Positions 8,528 to 17,126 are shown, counted from the stretch's first letter. The stretch: 64,000 nt of DNA from Pelagihabitans sp963710535 (GCA_963710535.1 CAVQAW010000010.1:124001-188000); one strand, 5' to 3'. The notes: generated from the letters alone by a model not told the origin. Numbers and translations are program-made.

Positions 8528-9139
8528 CTATTTGAGGGTGCCAGTATGATTATTAAAAGTTTTTTCTACCAAGGGCTTGGTCATCTCGTTCATTTTTTCA
8601 ACTTTTTGTTCAAAATCGCCTTTTATCGTTTTCCGATATTCGTTCAGGTTTTGGACCATGTGGTTGATATCGTCCGGAATGACCTCTTCAAAAAATTGCC
8701 TTAACCGCTTGGCGGTCGTCGGCGACTTGCCATTGGTGGAAATGGCCACTTTTACGTTGCCCTTGGTAACGATGCCCCCCATGTAGAAATCACAATAGGG
8801 CGGGTTGTCGGCGACGTTCACCAATTTGTCCCTTTTCCGGCAGTCGTTATAAACCGATATGTTGACCTCTGGCACATCGGTGGTGGCGATGACCATGTGT
8901 TTGCCATCCAGATAGGCTTCATGGTACTTGTCTTTGATAAGCGTTACATCGAATTGGGAAGCCAATGCCAAAGTGCCCTCCCGAAACATCGGGGCTACCA
9001 CGGTCACTTTTGCATCCGGACTCGATTTGGTCAGGAAACTGAGTTTTTCTTCGGCTACGTTGCCACCACCTATGATCAGGATGTGCAGATTGGCAGTCTT
9101 CAGGAATATTGGATATAACTTATTGGTTTCCATCTTCAT
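8528..9139 (-). CDS. Precorrin-2 dehydrogenase / sirohydrochlorin ferrochelatase
   Basis: A 203-residue Met8/CysG-N type protein that oxidises precorrin-2 to sirohydrochlorin with NAD and may insert iron to make siroheme. The N-terminal Rossmann motif LIIGGGNVAEEKLSFL is clear. It is followed by VNVADNPPYCDFYMGG and the substrate-site run VAISTNGKSPTTAKRLR. It begins at an ATGA overlap with the uroporphyrinogen methyltransferase stop, so the two steps of siroheme synthesis are translationally coupled. The product would serve the siroheme sulfite reductase two genes upstream. An alternative start two codons downstream (KMET) changes little. Confidence 0.88.
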   Translation of the reverse strand: MKMETNKLYPIFLKTANLHILIIGGGNVAEEKLSFLTKSSPDAKVTVVAPMFREGTLALASQFDVTLIKDKYHEAYLDGKHMVIATTDVPEVNISVYNDCRKRDKLVNVADNPPYCDFYMGGIVTKGNVKVAISTNGKSPTTAKRLRQFFEEVIPDDINHMVQNLNEYRKTIKGDFEQKVEKMNEMTKPLVEKTFNNHTGTLK

Positions 9140-9903
9140 AAGGCCAGTGCTTCTATTTTATATTCAGTACGTAGCTGCAGCATGATATCACGGTGCCGTA
9201 CCACTTCCCCTATGATGATGATTGCTGGGTTGGACAATTTTTGTTTTTGAACCACCTGCTCGATGTTCTGTATGGTACCCACACCCGTTTTTTCATTTTC
9301 CATCGTACCGTTTTGAATGATGGCTATGGGCAATTTTGCCTTTCCAAACTTCTTGAAACAGGCCACGATTTCGCCGAGCTTGCCCATTCCCATCAATATC
9401 ACGATGGTAGCGTTGGACTGGGCGGCCAGCGCCACATCATTTGATAATTGGTGGTCTTTGGTCGTTCCTGTGATTACCCAAAAACTTTCGGCCGACCCCC
9501 TTTTGGTTACCGGGATGTTTTGGGAAGCAGGGACCGATAAACAAGACGATATGCCAGGCACCATTTTCACTTCCAATCCATGTTCCCTGGCATATTCCAT
9601 TTCTTCCGCACCCCTTCCGAAGACAAAGGGGTCGCCGCCTTTCAATCGCACGACATGGCCTTTTTGACGGGCAAGGCTTACGATGAGTTCATTGATCTGA
9701 TCTTGTTGGTAGGCATAGCAACCCTTCCTTTTACCCACGAAAATATGTTCCGCGGATGGAGCATAGGCCAAAAGCTCAGGCGCTACCAAGGCATCGTAAA
9801 GGACGACATCGGCAGAATCCAAAGCCTTGATGGCTTTGATGGTGATCAGTTCCACATCGCCAGGACCTGCGCCTACGATGGTCAATTGAGGTTCTTTATA
9901 CAT
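9136..9903 (-). CDS. cobA: Uroporphyrinogen-III C-methyltransferase
   Basis: A 255-residue SAM-dependent methyltransferase that makes precorrin-2 from uroporphyrinogen III, the first step to siroheme. The glycine-rich VGAGPGDVELITIKA opens the protein. RLKGGDPFVFGRGAEE and VPGISSCLSVPA follow, and IVILMGMGKL is in the second domain. It overlaps the sulfite reductase stop by 8 bp and the next gene by 4 bp (ATGA), a tight operon. The context (sulfite reductase, precorrin-2 dehydrogenase) points to siroheme rather than cobalamin. No other cobalamin pathway gene is in view. Confidence 0.93.
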   Translation of the reverse strand: MYKEPQLTIVGAGPGDVELITIKAIKALDSADVVLYDALVAPELLAYAPSAEHIFVGKRKGCYAYQQDQINELIVSLARQKGHVVRLKGGDPFVFGRGAEEMEYAREHGLEVKMVPGISSCLSVPASQNIPVTKRGSAESFWVITGTTKDHQLSNDVALAAQSNATIVILMGMGKLGEIVACFKKFGKAKLPIAIIQNGTMENEKTGVGTIQNIEQVVQKQKLSNPAIIIIGEVVRHRDIMLQLRTEYKIEALAL

Positions 9904-11986
9904 GGGCGAGTTCCAATTTTCTAAACGCTTCCACCTGCTTTAAGTACCTTTTGGCATCTTCCAGATAACCGTGTGCAAAGGATTCTGAGGGTTCGTTTTG
10001 GTTGATCTGTAACACCAATTTTTCAAAACCGGTACCTAGCGCCAATCTACCCGAAACCACAAATTTTTCATCAAAATCTGCAATGATACTGGCATGGGTA
10101 TTGGTTTTGGTATCTTCAGCGGTCAACAAGGCCTTGGCCGCATTCACCATGGCGGAATAGGAATAATATATACTGGCGGCCCATTTCCCCTTTTCAAAGT
10201 GCGTTGTTGCCAGCTCGATTTTCTCTTCACTTTCAAAAAGAAGGGTCGTGATCAAATCGATCACTACGCCGGCGCATTCCCCGACCCCGATGGCCTGTTC
10301 ATATTTTTCAACATTTCCCCAATCCACAAAATCGTCGGGGGCAAGATTTGAAATCTCCGCCAAAGGTTTTAAAAAATCATAAAAATACATCTGTCCTTTT
10401 TGTTCGTAATAATCCGCGAACTTGGCGCCGTTCCCATTGGCGTCGAAATCATCGAGCACCAACCTCAGGGCCGCGGGGCCCCTTTTACTGGGAACTTTAA
10501 TCACCTTATCGGCAAAGCGCCCTTTTCCATCCCCGTAATTTCCCCCGCCCAATAGCACCTGCAATGCGGGGGCGACCAATTTGTCTTTGGTACGGATGCT
10601 CATTCCCTGAAAACCGATATTGGCCATGTTGTGCTGGCCACAAGCGTTCATGCAGCCACTGATTTTGATCACTACGTCGGGATTTGAGATATACTGCGGG
10701 TATTCGGCCTTGATGACGCGCTCCAGCTCTGCCGCGATCCCCGTGCTGCTTGCAATGCCAAGATTACAGGTATCGGTACCCGGACAAGCGGTGATGTCCA
10801 AAGCCTTGTTATAACCCACTTCGGCCATGCCCAAGGCAGACAATTCGTTGTAAAATAATGGGAGCAGTTCGTTTTTGACGTACGGGATCAAAATGTTCTG
10901 GCGCAGGGTGAACCGGATTTCCCCGGCCGCATATTTTTCTATCAAATCGGCCAGTATCCGTGCCTTATCGGTATAGAAATCGCCCAAAAGCACTTTTATC
11001 CCAATGGCAGAATATCCCGTTTGTTTTTGAGCCACCAAATTGGTTTCTTTCCATTGCCCAAAAGCGACCTCATCTTGAATTTCAACAGAAGGAATGGGCA
11101 CATCGGCTACCTTGATTACGGGATAGCGCGAGGGGTCGATGACCACCGACTGTTCCGGAATTGCTTTTTGTTCGGCCTCCAACAGTGCTTTAAAACCATC
11201 GAGACCCATATCCTTGAGCAAAAATTTCATCCTTGCCTTGGCCCTGCTCTTTCGTTCGCCGTATCGGTCAAATACACGCACAACGCCTTCCATCATGGGG
11301 ATGATACGATCGGATGGCAAAAAAGAATACAATTCATCGGCATGTCGAGGCTGTGATCCGAGTCCACCCCCAAGCATCACTTTAAATCCCCTGACCTTAT
11401 TTTCCATTTTGGCGATAAAGCCCAGATCGTGCATGTAAGAAAGACCGGTGTCGGCATCGCTTGCAGAAAAGGAAACCTTGAATTTCCTTCCCAGTTCCTG
11501 TCCGATTGGATTGCGCAGAAAATACCTAAAAACGGCATCGGCATAAGGCGAAACATCGAAGGGCTCATCAACATCTATGCCCGCCGTTTCGCTGGCCGTA
11601 ACGTTGCGCACGGTATTGCCACAGGCTTCCCTAAGGGTCACTTCGTCTTTTTCCAATTCTGCCCAGAGCTCCGGGGTTCGGTCGAGATCCACATAGTGGA
11701 TCTGGATATCCTGGCGGGTTGTGATGTGCAATCGCCCGGTGGAATATTCGTCGGCCACATCGGCAATTCTACGCAGTTGCTTTGCGGTTACTTTCCCATA
11801 GGGCAATTTTATCCTAATCATTTGAACCCCTTGCTGCCGCTGACCGTAAACGCCCCTCGCCAAACGCAGGCTGCGAAATTTTTCCTCATCGAGATTACCG
11901 TCCTTGAACTGCCTGATCTTGGCCTCCAATTCTATGATATCCTGGGCTACTATATTGTTTTCCAACTCTGTTCTAAAACTTTGCAT
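9896..11986 (-). CDS. Siroheme sulfite (nitrite) reductase with C-terminal HEPN-like domain
   Basis: A 696-residue enzyme with two duplicated sulfite/nitrite reductase halves and, in the second, the siroheme-4Fe4S cluster motifs TACPGTDTCNLG and SGCMNACGQHNMANIGF (near residue 445). It probably reduces sulfite to sulfide with ferredoxin, because the operon carries a ferredoxin-NADP reductase and the neighbours are cysDN and cysH. The last 130 or so residues are extra: a helical segment (WAASIYYSYSAMVNAAKALL) resembling HEPN domains, but without the Rx4-6H RNase motif, so probably not catalytic. Nitrite reduction cannot be excluded. An operator-like repeat sits 43 bp upstream of the start. Confidence 0.88.
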   Translation of the reverse strand: MQSFRTELENNIVAQDIIELEAKIRQFKDGNLDEEKFRSLRLARGVYGQRQQGVQMIRIKLPYGKVTAKQLRRIADVADEYSTGRLHITTRQDIQIHYVDLDRTPELWAELEKDEVTLREACGNTVRNVTASETAGIDVDEPFDVSPYADAVFRYFLRNPIGQELGRKFKVSFSASDADTGLSYMHDLGFIAKMENKVRGFKVMLGGGLGSQPRHADELYSFLPSDRIIPMMEGVVRVFDRYGERKSRAKARMKFLLKDMGLDGFKALLEAEQKAIPEQSVVIDPSRYPVIKVADVPIPSVEIQDEVAFGQWKETNLVAQKQTGYSAIGIKVLLGDFYTDKARILADLIEKYAAGEIRFTLRQNILIPYVKNELLPLFYNELSALGMAEVGYNKALDITACPGTDTCNLGIASSTGIAAELERVIKAEYPQYISNPDVVIKISGCMNACGQHNMANIGFQGMSIRTKDKLVAPALQVLLGGGNYGDGKGRFADKVIKVPSKRGPAALRLVLDDFDANGNGAKFADYYEQKGQMYFYDFLKPLAEISNLAPDDFVDWGNVEKYEQAIGVGECAGVVIDLITTLLFESEEKIELATTHFEKGKWAASIYYSYSAMVNAAKALLTAEDTKTNTHASIIADFDEKFVVSGRLALGTGFEKLVLQINQNEPSESFAHGYLEDAKRYLKQVEAFRKLELAHV

Positions 11987-12028
11987 GTCGCTTCCAAGTT
12001 CCCGATCTTCCTGTGAAGATCATATTTA

Positions 12029-12056
12029 TATTATTCCTATAGATTTTATAGATTAA
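12029..12056 (-). promoter_or_regulatory. Operator-like site C, upstream of sulfite reductase operon
   Basis: On the minus strand TTAATCTATAAAATCTATAGG followed by AATAATA. It is nearly identical to sites at 15389-15416 and 15308-15336 in front of the cys operon. The core CTATA-N5-TATAG is an inverted repeat. A weak promoter-like AACCTTTG lies just upstream, so a bound repressor would sit near the transcription start. The nearby Rrf2 protein is the likely reader. Confidence 0.6.
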
Positions 12057-12139
12057 TGAATTGCAAAGGTTTGTTCCACAACTTGCTGTACATCATCTAC
12101 TTTGAAAAACTACTTCTTCAATTGAAATTCCCTTTTGGC

Positions 12140-13387
12140 TTAATTGATAAAGCCGGCCCCTACCGTATTGTTCGATTGGCTATCGATCAAGATAAACGAG
12201 CCATTGGTACGGTGCGCTTTAAAGGCGTCATAAAAAATGGGCTTGTTCAGTTTAAAGGTCACCTTGGCGATGTCATTGATGCCCAGCGCCTCGATTTCCG
12301 TATCCAAACCGCTATAATCGGGATGGATCTTATGGTGAATGCGATCTACTTTGGCCAACACCTTGTTCACCCCATGCTGTACGATATACTTATTTCCTAC
12401 CGCCATTTGGCGTGTATCCATCCATGAAACGGTAGCATCGATTTCCTTTTCGATTTTCGGGAGATCACCGGCCTTTACCAACATATCGCCCCTGCTCAAG
12501 TTTATTTCATCTTCCAAGGTGATGGTCACAGAGGATCTTCGGGAGGCCGTTCTATATTTTTTATCATAAAAATAAATGGCCTTGATCTTGGTCTTGTTCA
12601 AGGAGGGCAGGGCAACGACTTCGTCGCCCACACTGAGTTCCCCACCATAGACCTTACCGGCAAAGCCCCTAAAATCGTGATGTTCCTCTGTCTTGGGCCT
12701 AATGACATATTGGACCGGAAATCTTGGCGTCCCTACATTATAAATATCCTTTCTTTCCAAGGCTTCCAAATGTTCCAAAAGGGTTTGGCCTTTGTACCAT
12801 GGGGTACTTTTCGATCTATTGACCACATTGTCGCCCTTCAGAGCACTGACAGGTATAAAGGTGATTTGCTGTTCCTGATAGTCCCTTTTGGCCATCAGTC
12901 TTTCGAAATCGACCTTGATGTTGTTATAGGTCTCCTCCGAGAAGTCGACCAAATCCATTTTGTTGATGGCCACGACCACATCCTTTATCCTAAGCAGGTT
13001 GTTGATGAAAAAATGGCGGTTGGTCTGTTCGATCACGCCCTTTCTCGCATCGATCAATATGATGGCCACTTGGGAAGTTGAGGCCCCGGTGACCATGTTC
13101 CGGGTATATTCTACATGGCCAGGGGTATCGGCAATGATATAGCTCTTGGTCTTGGTCGAAAAATAAATGTGTGCGACGTCGATGGTAATGCCCTGTTCGC
13201 GTTCGGCCACCAATCCGTCGGTGGCCAAGGAGAAGTCGAGATAATCAAAACCTTTTTGTCGACTGGTTTTTTCTATGGCTTCCAATTTGTCCTTGGTCAG
13301 CGATTTGGTATCGTAAAGCAATCGGCCGATCAAGGTGCTTTTACCGTCATCCACACTTCCGGCAGTTGCTATTTTTAATACTTCCAT
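12140..13387 (-). CDS. cysN: Sulfate adenylyltransferase subunit 1 (GTPase)
   Basis: A 415-residue EF-Tu-like GTPase that drives ATP sulfurylase (CysD) to make adenosine 5'-phosphosulfate. It shows the P-loop GSVDDGKST (residues 10-18), the switch region DGLVAEREQGITIDVAH, DTPGHVEY and NKMDLV, followed by two beta-barrel domains. There is no C-terminal APS kinase domain, unlike CysNC fusions of about 630 residues. It lies 77 bp downstream of cysD and is the last gene of the DUF2061-cysH-cysD-cysN operon. Confidence 0.95.
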   Translation of the reverse strand: MEVLKIATAGSVDDGKSTLIGRLLYDTKSLTKDKLEAIEKTSRQKGFDYLDFSLATDGLVAEREQGITIDVAHIYFSTKTKSYIIADTPGHVEYTRNMVTGASTSQVAIILIDARKGVIEQTNRHFFINNLLRIKDVVVAINKMDLVDFSEETYNNIKVDFERLMAKRDYQEQQITFIPVSALKGDNVVNRSKSTPWYKGQTLLEHLEALERKDIYNVGTPRFPVQYVIRPKTEEHHDFRGFAGKVYGGELSVGDEVVALPSLNKTKIKAIYFYDKKYRTASRRSSVTITLEDEINLSRGDMLVKAGDLPKIEKEIDATVSWMDTRQMAVGNKYIVQHGVNKVLAKVDRIHHKIHPDYSGLDTEIEALGINDIAKVTFKLNKPIFYDAFKAHRTNGSFILIDSQSNNTVGAGFIN

Positions 13388-13464
13388 AATCTTTCTACTA
13401 ATTTTGAACTTGTTTGTCTTTCCCTTGTTGATTCCGGAGCTTTAATTGGGCCCTGGGTATCACT

Positions 13465-14364
13465 TTAAAAATAGCCTTGTTGCTTTCTTTTTTCCATGGC
13501 GGCTTCCGAACGTTTATCATCGATGCGCGCACCTCTTTCGGAGATGGTCGAATCCCTGATTTCCCTTACGACCGAAGCAATGTCGGCGGCATCGGAGAAT
13601 ACGGCGGCGGTGCAGCTCATATCCCCTACCGTCCTAAAGCGGACCATACGTTCCAGGACAGCTTCGTCCTCTTCCTGGAAGACATAATCGGAATGGGACC
13701 AAATTAGGCCGTCCCGTAAAAAGATCTTGCGCTTGTGCGCAAAATAGATCGAGGGTATTTCAATGTTTTCGGCTTCTATATAGGACCAAACATCCAACTC
13801 CGTCCAATTGGAAATTGGAAAGACCCTCACATTTTGTCCCAATTCAATCTGTCCGTTGAGCATATCGAACAGTTCAGGTCTTTGGTTTTTTTCATCCCAT
13901 TGGCCAAAGTCGTCCCGAACAGAAAAAATCCGTTCCTTGGCCCTTGCCTTCTCCTCATCCCTGCGGGCGCCCCCGATGCAGGCATCGAACCTGAACTCGG
14001 AAATCGCGTCCAACAGCGTGGTCGTCTGCAAGGCATTTCTGCTGGAATACCTGCCGGATTCCTCCTTTACCTTGCCTTGATCGATCGTATCTTGGACTTT
14101 TCGCACGATCAGTTCCAAGCCCAGCTCTTTTACCAATTTATCCCTGAATCGGATGGTTTCCGGAAAGTTATGGCCCGTATCGATGTGCATCAGTGGAAAT
14201 GGGATCTTTGCCGGCCAAAATGCCTTCTGTGCCAAACGCACCAGGGTTATGGAATCCTTGCCGCCCGAAAACAATAACACCGGCCTTTCAAACTGTGCGG
14301 CCACCTCCCTAAAAATGTAAATGGCCTCGTTTTCCAAAGCGTTGATATGTGCTGTATCTGTCAT
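13465..14364 (-). CDS. cysD: Sulfate adenylyltransferase subunit 2
   Basis: A 299-residue PP-loop ATP pyrophosphatase family protein, the catalytic half of ATP sulfurylase. The pyrophosphate loop LFSGGKDSITL is near residue 35, followed by MHIDTGHNFPETI, GGARRDEEKARAKERIFS and the C-terminal ERGARIDDKRSEAAMEKRK. The length and order match the E. coli CysD family closely. It is transcribed after cysH (28-bp gap) and before cysN. Confidence 0.96.
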   Translation of the reverse strand: MTDTAHINALENEAIYIFREVAAQFERPVLLFSGGKDSITLVRLAQKAFWPAKIPFPLMHIDTGHNFPETIRFRDKLVKELGLELIVRKVQDTIDQGKVKEESGRYSSRNALQTTTLLDAISEFRFDACIGGARRDEEKARAKERIFSVRDDFGQWDEKNQRPELFDMLNGQIELGQNVRVFPISNWTELDVWSYIEAENIEIPSIYFAHKRKIFLRDGLIWSHSDYVFQEEDEAVLERMVRFRTVGDMSCTAAVFSDAADIASVVREIRDSTISERGARIDDKRSEAAMEKRKQQGYF

Positions 14365-14392
14365 GTTTTTAAATTGTTATGATTGGGTCGTG

Positions 14393-15016
14393 TTAGTTGT
14401 GCAGGCCACATTCCCTGTTTTCCAAAACTTTTGTAGGGTCGAAATAGCGGTGTTCATTGGGCAGCCCATATTCCTTCAGATAGGCATCCAATTGAACGTC
14501 GCTCCAATGGTAAAAAGGACTCACCTTCAACACCCCATCATTGCCGAGGCTAAGGATATCGAGGGAATCGCGCAGGGCAGTCTGGCCCTTTCTGAGATTT
14601 GTAAACCAAACATCGGGTCGATGTGCGGCCATGGCCCGACGGAAAGGCTCCAGTTTTACCTGATCTGTGAATTCGGCATGTCTCGGGTCTTCAAGATTGG
14701 GTATGCCCATCGATACATCGCGATGCGCAGTCGTTTGTTTGGGAACGTACAAATCGATCTGTAGGCCCAATCGTTCGATCAGCTCCTCTGCATGTCGATA
14801 TGTATTTGGGGTATTGTAACCCGTATCGCACCACACCACCGGAATATCACCCTTCACGTCCACTACCGCATGCAGCAAAGCCACTTCATAGGGCCTAAAA
14901 TTGGTGGTTATCAAAGGTTTTGTTGCCTTTTTTATGGCCCAAGAGATGATTTCTCCAGGTGGTATACCCTTGAACTGTACGTTCAATTCCCTTATTTGAG
15001 TGTTTGTAAATACCAT
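14393..15016 (-). CDS. cysH: Phosphoadenylyl-sulfate reductase (thioredoxin)
   Basis: A 207-residue PP-loop reductase that turns activated sulfate into sulfite. It shows VVWCDTGYNTPNTY, the substrate loop, and the C-terminal catalytic Cys in ENRECGLHN. The paired cysteines that hold the iron-sulfur cluster of APS reductases (CC...CxxC) are absent. Their place is taken by TDQVKLEP. This indicates a PAPS-type enzyme that needs an APS kinase, yet no cysC is in the window. It follows DUF2061 by 12 bp and precedes cysD by 28 bp. Confidence 0.9.
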   Translation of the reverse strand: MVFTNTQIRELNVQFKGIPPGEIISWAIKKATKPLITTNFRPYEVALLHAVVDVKGDIPVVWCDTGYNTPNTYRHAEELIERLGLQIDLYVPKQTTAHRDVSMGIPNLEDPRHAEFTDQVKLEPFRRAMAAHRPDVWFTNLRKGQTALRDSLDILSLGNDGVLKVSPFYHWSDVQLDAYLKEYGLPNEHRYFDPTKVLENRECGLHN

Positions 15017-15028
15017 GGTTTTGAATTG

Positions 15029-15292
15029 TTATTTTCCCCAATCAATTTGGTTCCAGATGCGTTCATGGAAAAAGTACAACAGCATTTTGGTGAATAATTC
15101 CACCAACCCTATGGAAAGGGCCACCTTGACTTTTCCCGTTATGATCCAGGAAATCAAAATGGTATCGAGCGTGCCGATAATTCTCCAGCTGATCGATTTG
15201 GCAATGCTTCGCAATGGCCGTTCCGATTTTCTATCAATTTCATACTGTTCCTTGGTACTCTTTTTATTTAAAACGAATTGGTCAGCGATCAT
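15029..15292 (-). CDS. DUF2061 membrane protein
   Basis: An 87-residue protein with a charged N-terminus and two hydrophobic segments. SIAKSISWRIIGTLDTILISW is the typical DUF2061 opening, and the end is FFHERIWNQIDWGK. DUF2061 proteins are often the first gene of cysDN-type sulfate activation operons and have been suggested, without direct proof known to me, to act in sulfate uptake or its control. Here it is the first gene of the cys operon, 12 bp ahead of cysH, behind a promoter flanked by two operator-like sites. Confidence 0.85.
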   Translation of the reverse strand: MIADQFVLNKKSTKEQYEIDRKSERPLRSIAKSISWRIIGTLDTILISWIITGKVKVALSIGLVELFTKMLLYFFHERIWNQIDWGK

Positions 15293-15307
15293 CTTTTAAT
15301 AAAATTC

Positions 15308-15336
15308 TAATTATCCTATCAATTTAATAGAGTAAA
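15308..15336 (-). promoter_or_regulatory. Operator-like site B, at the cys operon start
   Basis: On the minus strand TTTACTCTATTAAATTGATAGG followed by ATAATTA, split here as TTTACTCTATTAAATT then GATAGG. It begins 1 bp after the predicted -7 box (15344-15337) and so would overlap the transcription start. That placement suits a repressor. It is the most divergent of the three copies. Confidence 0.55.
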
Positions 15337-15344
15337 CAAAAATA
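15337..15344 (-). promoter_or_regulatory. Putative -7 promoter box of the cys operon
   Basis: TATTTTTG on the minus strand matches the Bacteroidota -7 consensus TAnnTTTG, 45 bp upstream of the DUF2061 start. I see no good -33 TTG. That could mean the promoter depends on an activator, for example one bound at site A. Confidence 0.45.
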
Positions 15345-15388
15345 GTATAAAATTATTGTATGGTCCCGTGTGTGAATCCATTTTTTTA

Positions 15389-15416
15389 TAATTACCCTAT
15401 AGATTTAATAGATTAA
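15389..15416 (-). promoter_or_regulatory. Operator-like site A, distal to the cys operon promoter
   Basis: On the minus strand TTAATCTATTAAATCTATAGG followed by GTAATTA. It matches site C (12029-12056) at 20 of the first 21 positions. It lies about 45 bp upstream of the predicted -7 box and 60 bp after the Rrf2 stop codon. Confidence 0.6.
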
Positions 15417-15475
15417 TAAAAAAATGTGTGGATTGTTGAAGATTCTGCAATGGCCATACTCAATATTTTGGGAAA

Positions 15476-15895
15476 TCAAGGCTTGTGCACCACCAAATCG
15501 GCCAACGTATTGTTGCGGTATACCTCAAGGGCACTGTCCCTTACCTTTAACATCAGCACGTGCACCGAACAACTTTCTTCATCAGGGCAATCTGTACACT
15601 TTTCATAGAAATTCAGGCTAACGCAAGGTACCATGGCAATGGGGCCCTCCAAAATCCGCATGACATCGGTCATCAAAATTTCCTTGGGATTTTTGATCAG
15701 GTAATAGCCCCCTCCCTTGCCCTTTTTAGAGCCCAGAAATCCGGTTTTTCTGAGACTCAGCAGTATGCTTTCCAAAAACTTCTGCGATATGTTCTCATGC
15801 TTTGCTATCTCAGCGATCTGCACAGGTTTATTATCCCTTTGTCCGGCTAAATAAGTCAGGGCCTTTAAACCATATTTGGTCTTCTTGGAGAGCAT
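15476..15895 (-). CDS. Rrf2 family transcriptional regulator
   Basis: A 139-residue winged-helix regulator opening MLSKKTKYGLKALTYLA, with the recognition region ISQKFLESILLSLRKTGFL and the wing KGGGYYLIKNP. Four cysteines (91, 100, 103, 109) lie in the C-terminal segment where IscR and NsrR bind an iron-sulfur cluster, so it may sense Fe-S, redox or sulfur state. It lies between the metZ-like gene and the cys operon. Three matching inverted-repeat sites precede the two sulfate/sulfite reduction operons, so it is the likely local regulator, comparable in role to CymR of Bacillus. That target assignment is inferred. Confidence 0.9.
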   Translation of the reverse strand: MLSKKTKYGLKALTYLAGQRDNKPVQIAEIAKHENISQKFLESILLSLRKTGFLGSKKGKGGGYYLIKNPKEILMTDVMRILEGPIAMVPCVSLNFYEKCTDCPDEESCSVHVLMLKVRDSALEVYRNNTLADLVVHKP

Positions 15896-15959
15896 GGCAC
15901 GAAGATAGCGAAAATTAAGATTTCAAAGGCCCATCTTAAGCGCCCATCCTTAGGTGGTC

Positions 15960-17126
15960 CTATCCCAAGGCTTGCGCAATATCCTCGATAATATCATCGA
16001 TATGTTCCAGACCGACAGAAATTCGGACCATTCCGTCGGTAATGCCGGTTTCTTCCCTTTCGGAGGGCGTAAGCTTGCTGTGGGTCGTCGATGCGGGATG
16101 TGTAACGATACTCCTCGAATCCCCTAGATTGGCAGATAACGACAATAATTTGATGGCATCGAAGAAACGTCTGCCCGCCTCCAGGCCTCCCTTGACCTCA
16201 AAAGCGACCACACAACCGCCTGCTTTCATCTGCTTCCTGGCCAATTCGTACTTGGGATGGGATTTAAGAAAAGGGTATTTGACCCAGTTTACATTCTTAT
16301 GGCTTTCCAGAAACGTTGCCAAACGCAGGGCATTGTCGCAATGGCGGTCGACCCTGACTGCCAGCGTTTCCAAACTTTTAGACAATACCCAAGCGTTGAA
16401 GGGGGAAAGTGCCGGTCCGGTAATCCTTGAAAATCGGTAAATCTGGTCGATGAGTTCCTTGGTACCCACGGTAATCCCTGCCAGCACCCTGCCTTGTCCG
16501 TCCATTAATTTGGTTCCCGAGTGGATGACGAGGTCGGCCCCAAACTTAATGGGTTGCTGTAAATAGGGCGAGGCAAAGCAATTGTCGACGACCAATATCA
16601 GCTTGTTCTTTTTTGCGATTTTTCCCAATTTTTCCAAATCCAAAATATCCACTCCCGGATTGGTGGGCGATTCTGCATAGATCAATTTTGTTTTCGGGGT
16701 GATCAGTGCTTCCACCCGATCCAAATCATCAATCTTGAAATAGGTATGGTCGATATTCCATTTTGGAAAATAATTGGTGAACAGGGAATGGGTCGACCCA
16801 AAAATATTCCGCGCGGAAAGAATGTGGTCACCGCTGCTCAACAAGGCGGCCAAAGTCGAAAAAACCGCGGCCATTCCAGACGCAAAGGCAAACCCATTCT
16901 CAGCGCCCTCCATCTGACATACCTTTGTTATGAATTCGGAGGCATTTGGATTCGAATATCGGGAATATATATGATGTTCCCGCTCCTCCGCAAAAGAAGC
17001 CCTCATGTCTTCCGCATCCTCGAACACAAAACTCGAAGTGAGGTATAGGGGAACGGAATGTTCCATATTTGAGGTTCTTTCCAATTGACTTCTTATGGCG
17101 TTGGTCTCGAATCGTTTGGTTTTCAT
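15960..17126 (-). CDS. O-acyl-homoserine sulfhydrylase / cystathionine gamma-synthase family (MetZ-like)
   Basis: A 388-residue Cys/Met metabolism PLP enzyme. PLP Lys is in VIHSGTKLMDGQGR. Other family marks are YSRYSNPN, FASGMAA, SPTNPG and the C-terminal IVTHPASTTH and MVRISVGLEHIDDI. HSGTKLMDGQGR and the length resemble MetZ O-succinylhomoserine sulfhydrylases. Because the homoserine acylase encoded just upstream is of the MetX (acetyl) class, O-acetylhomoserine may be the real substrate. Whether it uses sulfide or cysteine cannot be read from the sequence. It lies 104 bp downstream of the MetX-ThrA fusion and may share its transcript. Confidence 0.88.
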   Translation of the reverse strand: MKTKRFETNAIRSQLERTSNMEHSVPLYLTSSFVFEDAEDMRASFAEEREHHIYSRYSNPNASEFITKVCQMEGAENGFAFASGMAAVFSTLAALLSSGDHILSARNIFGSTHSLFTNYFPKWNIDHTYFKIDDLDRVEALITPKTKLIYAESPTNPGVDILDLEKLGKIAKKNKLILVVDNCFASPYLQQPIKFGADLVIHSGTKLMDGQGRVLAGITVGTKELIDQIYRFSRITGPALSPFNAWVLSKSLETLAVRVDRHCDNALRLATFLESHKNVNWVKYPFLKSHPKYELARKQMKAGGCVVAFEVKGGLEAGRRFFDAIKLLSLSANLGDSRSIVTHPASTTHSKLTPSEREETGITDGMVRISVGLEHIDDIIEDIAQALG

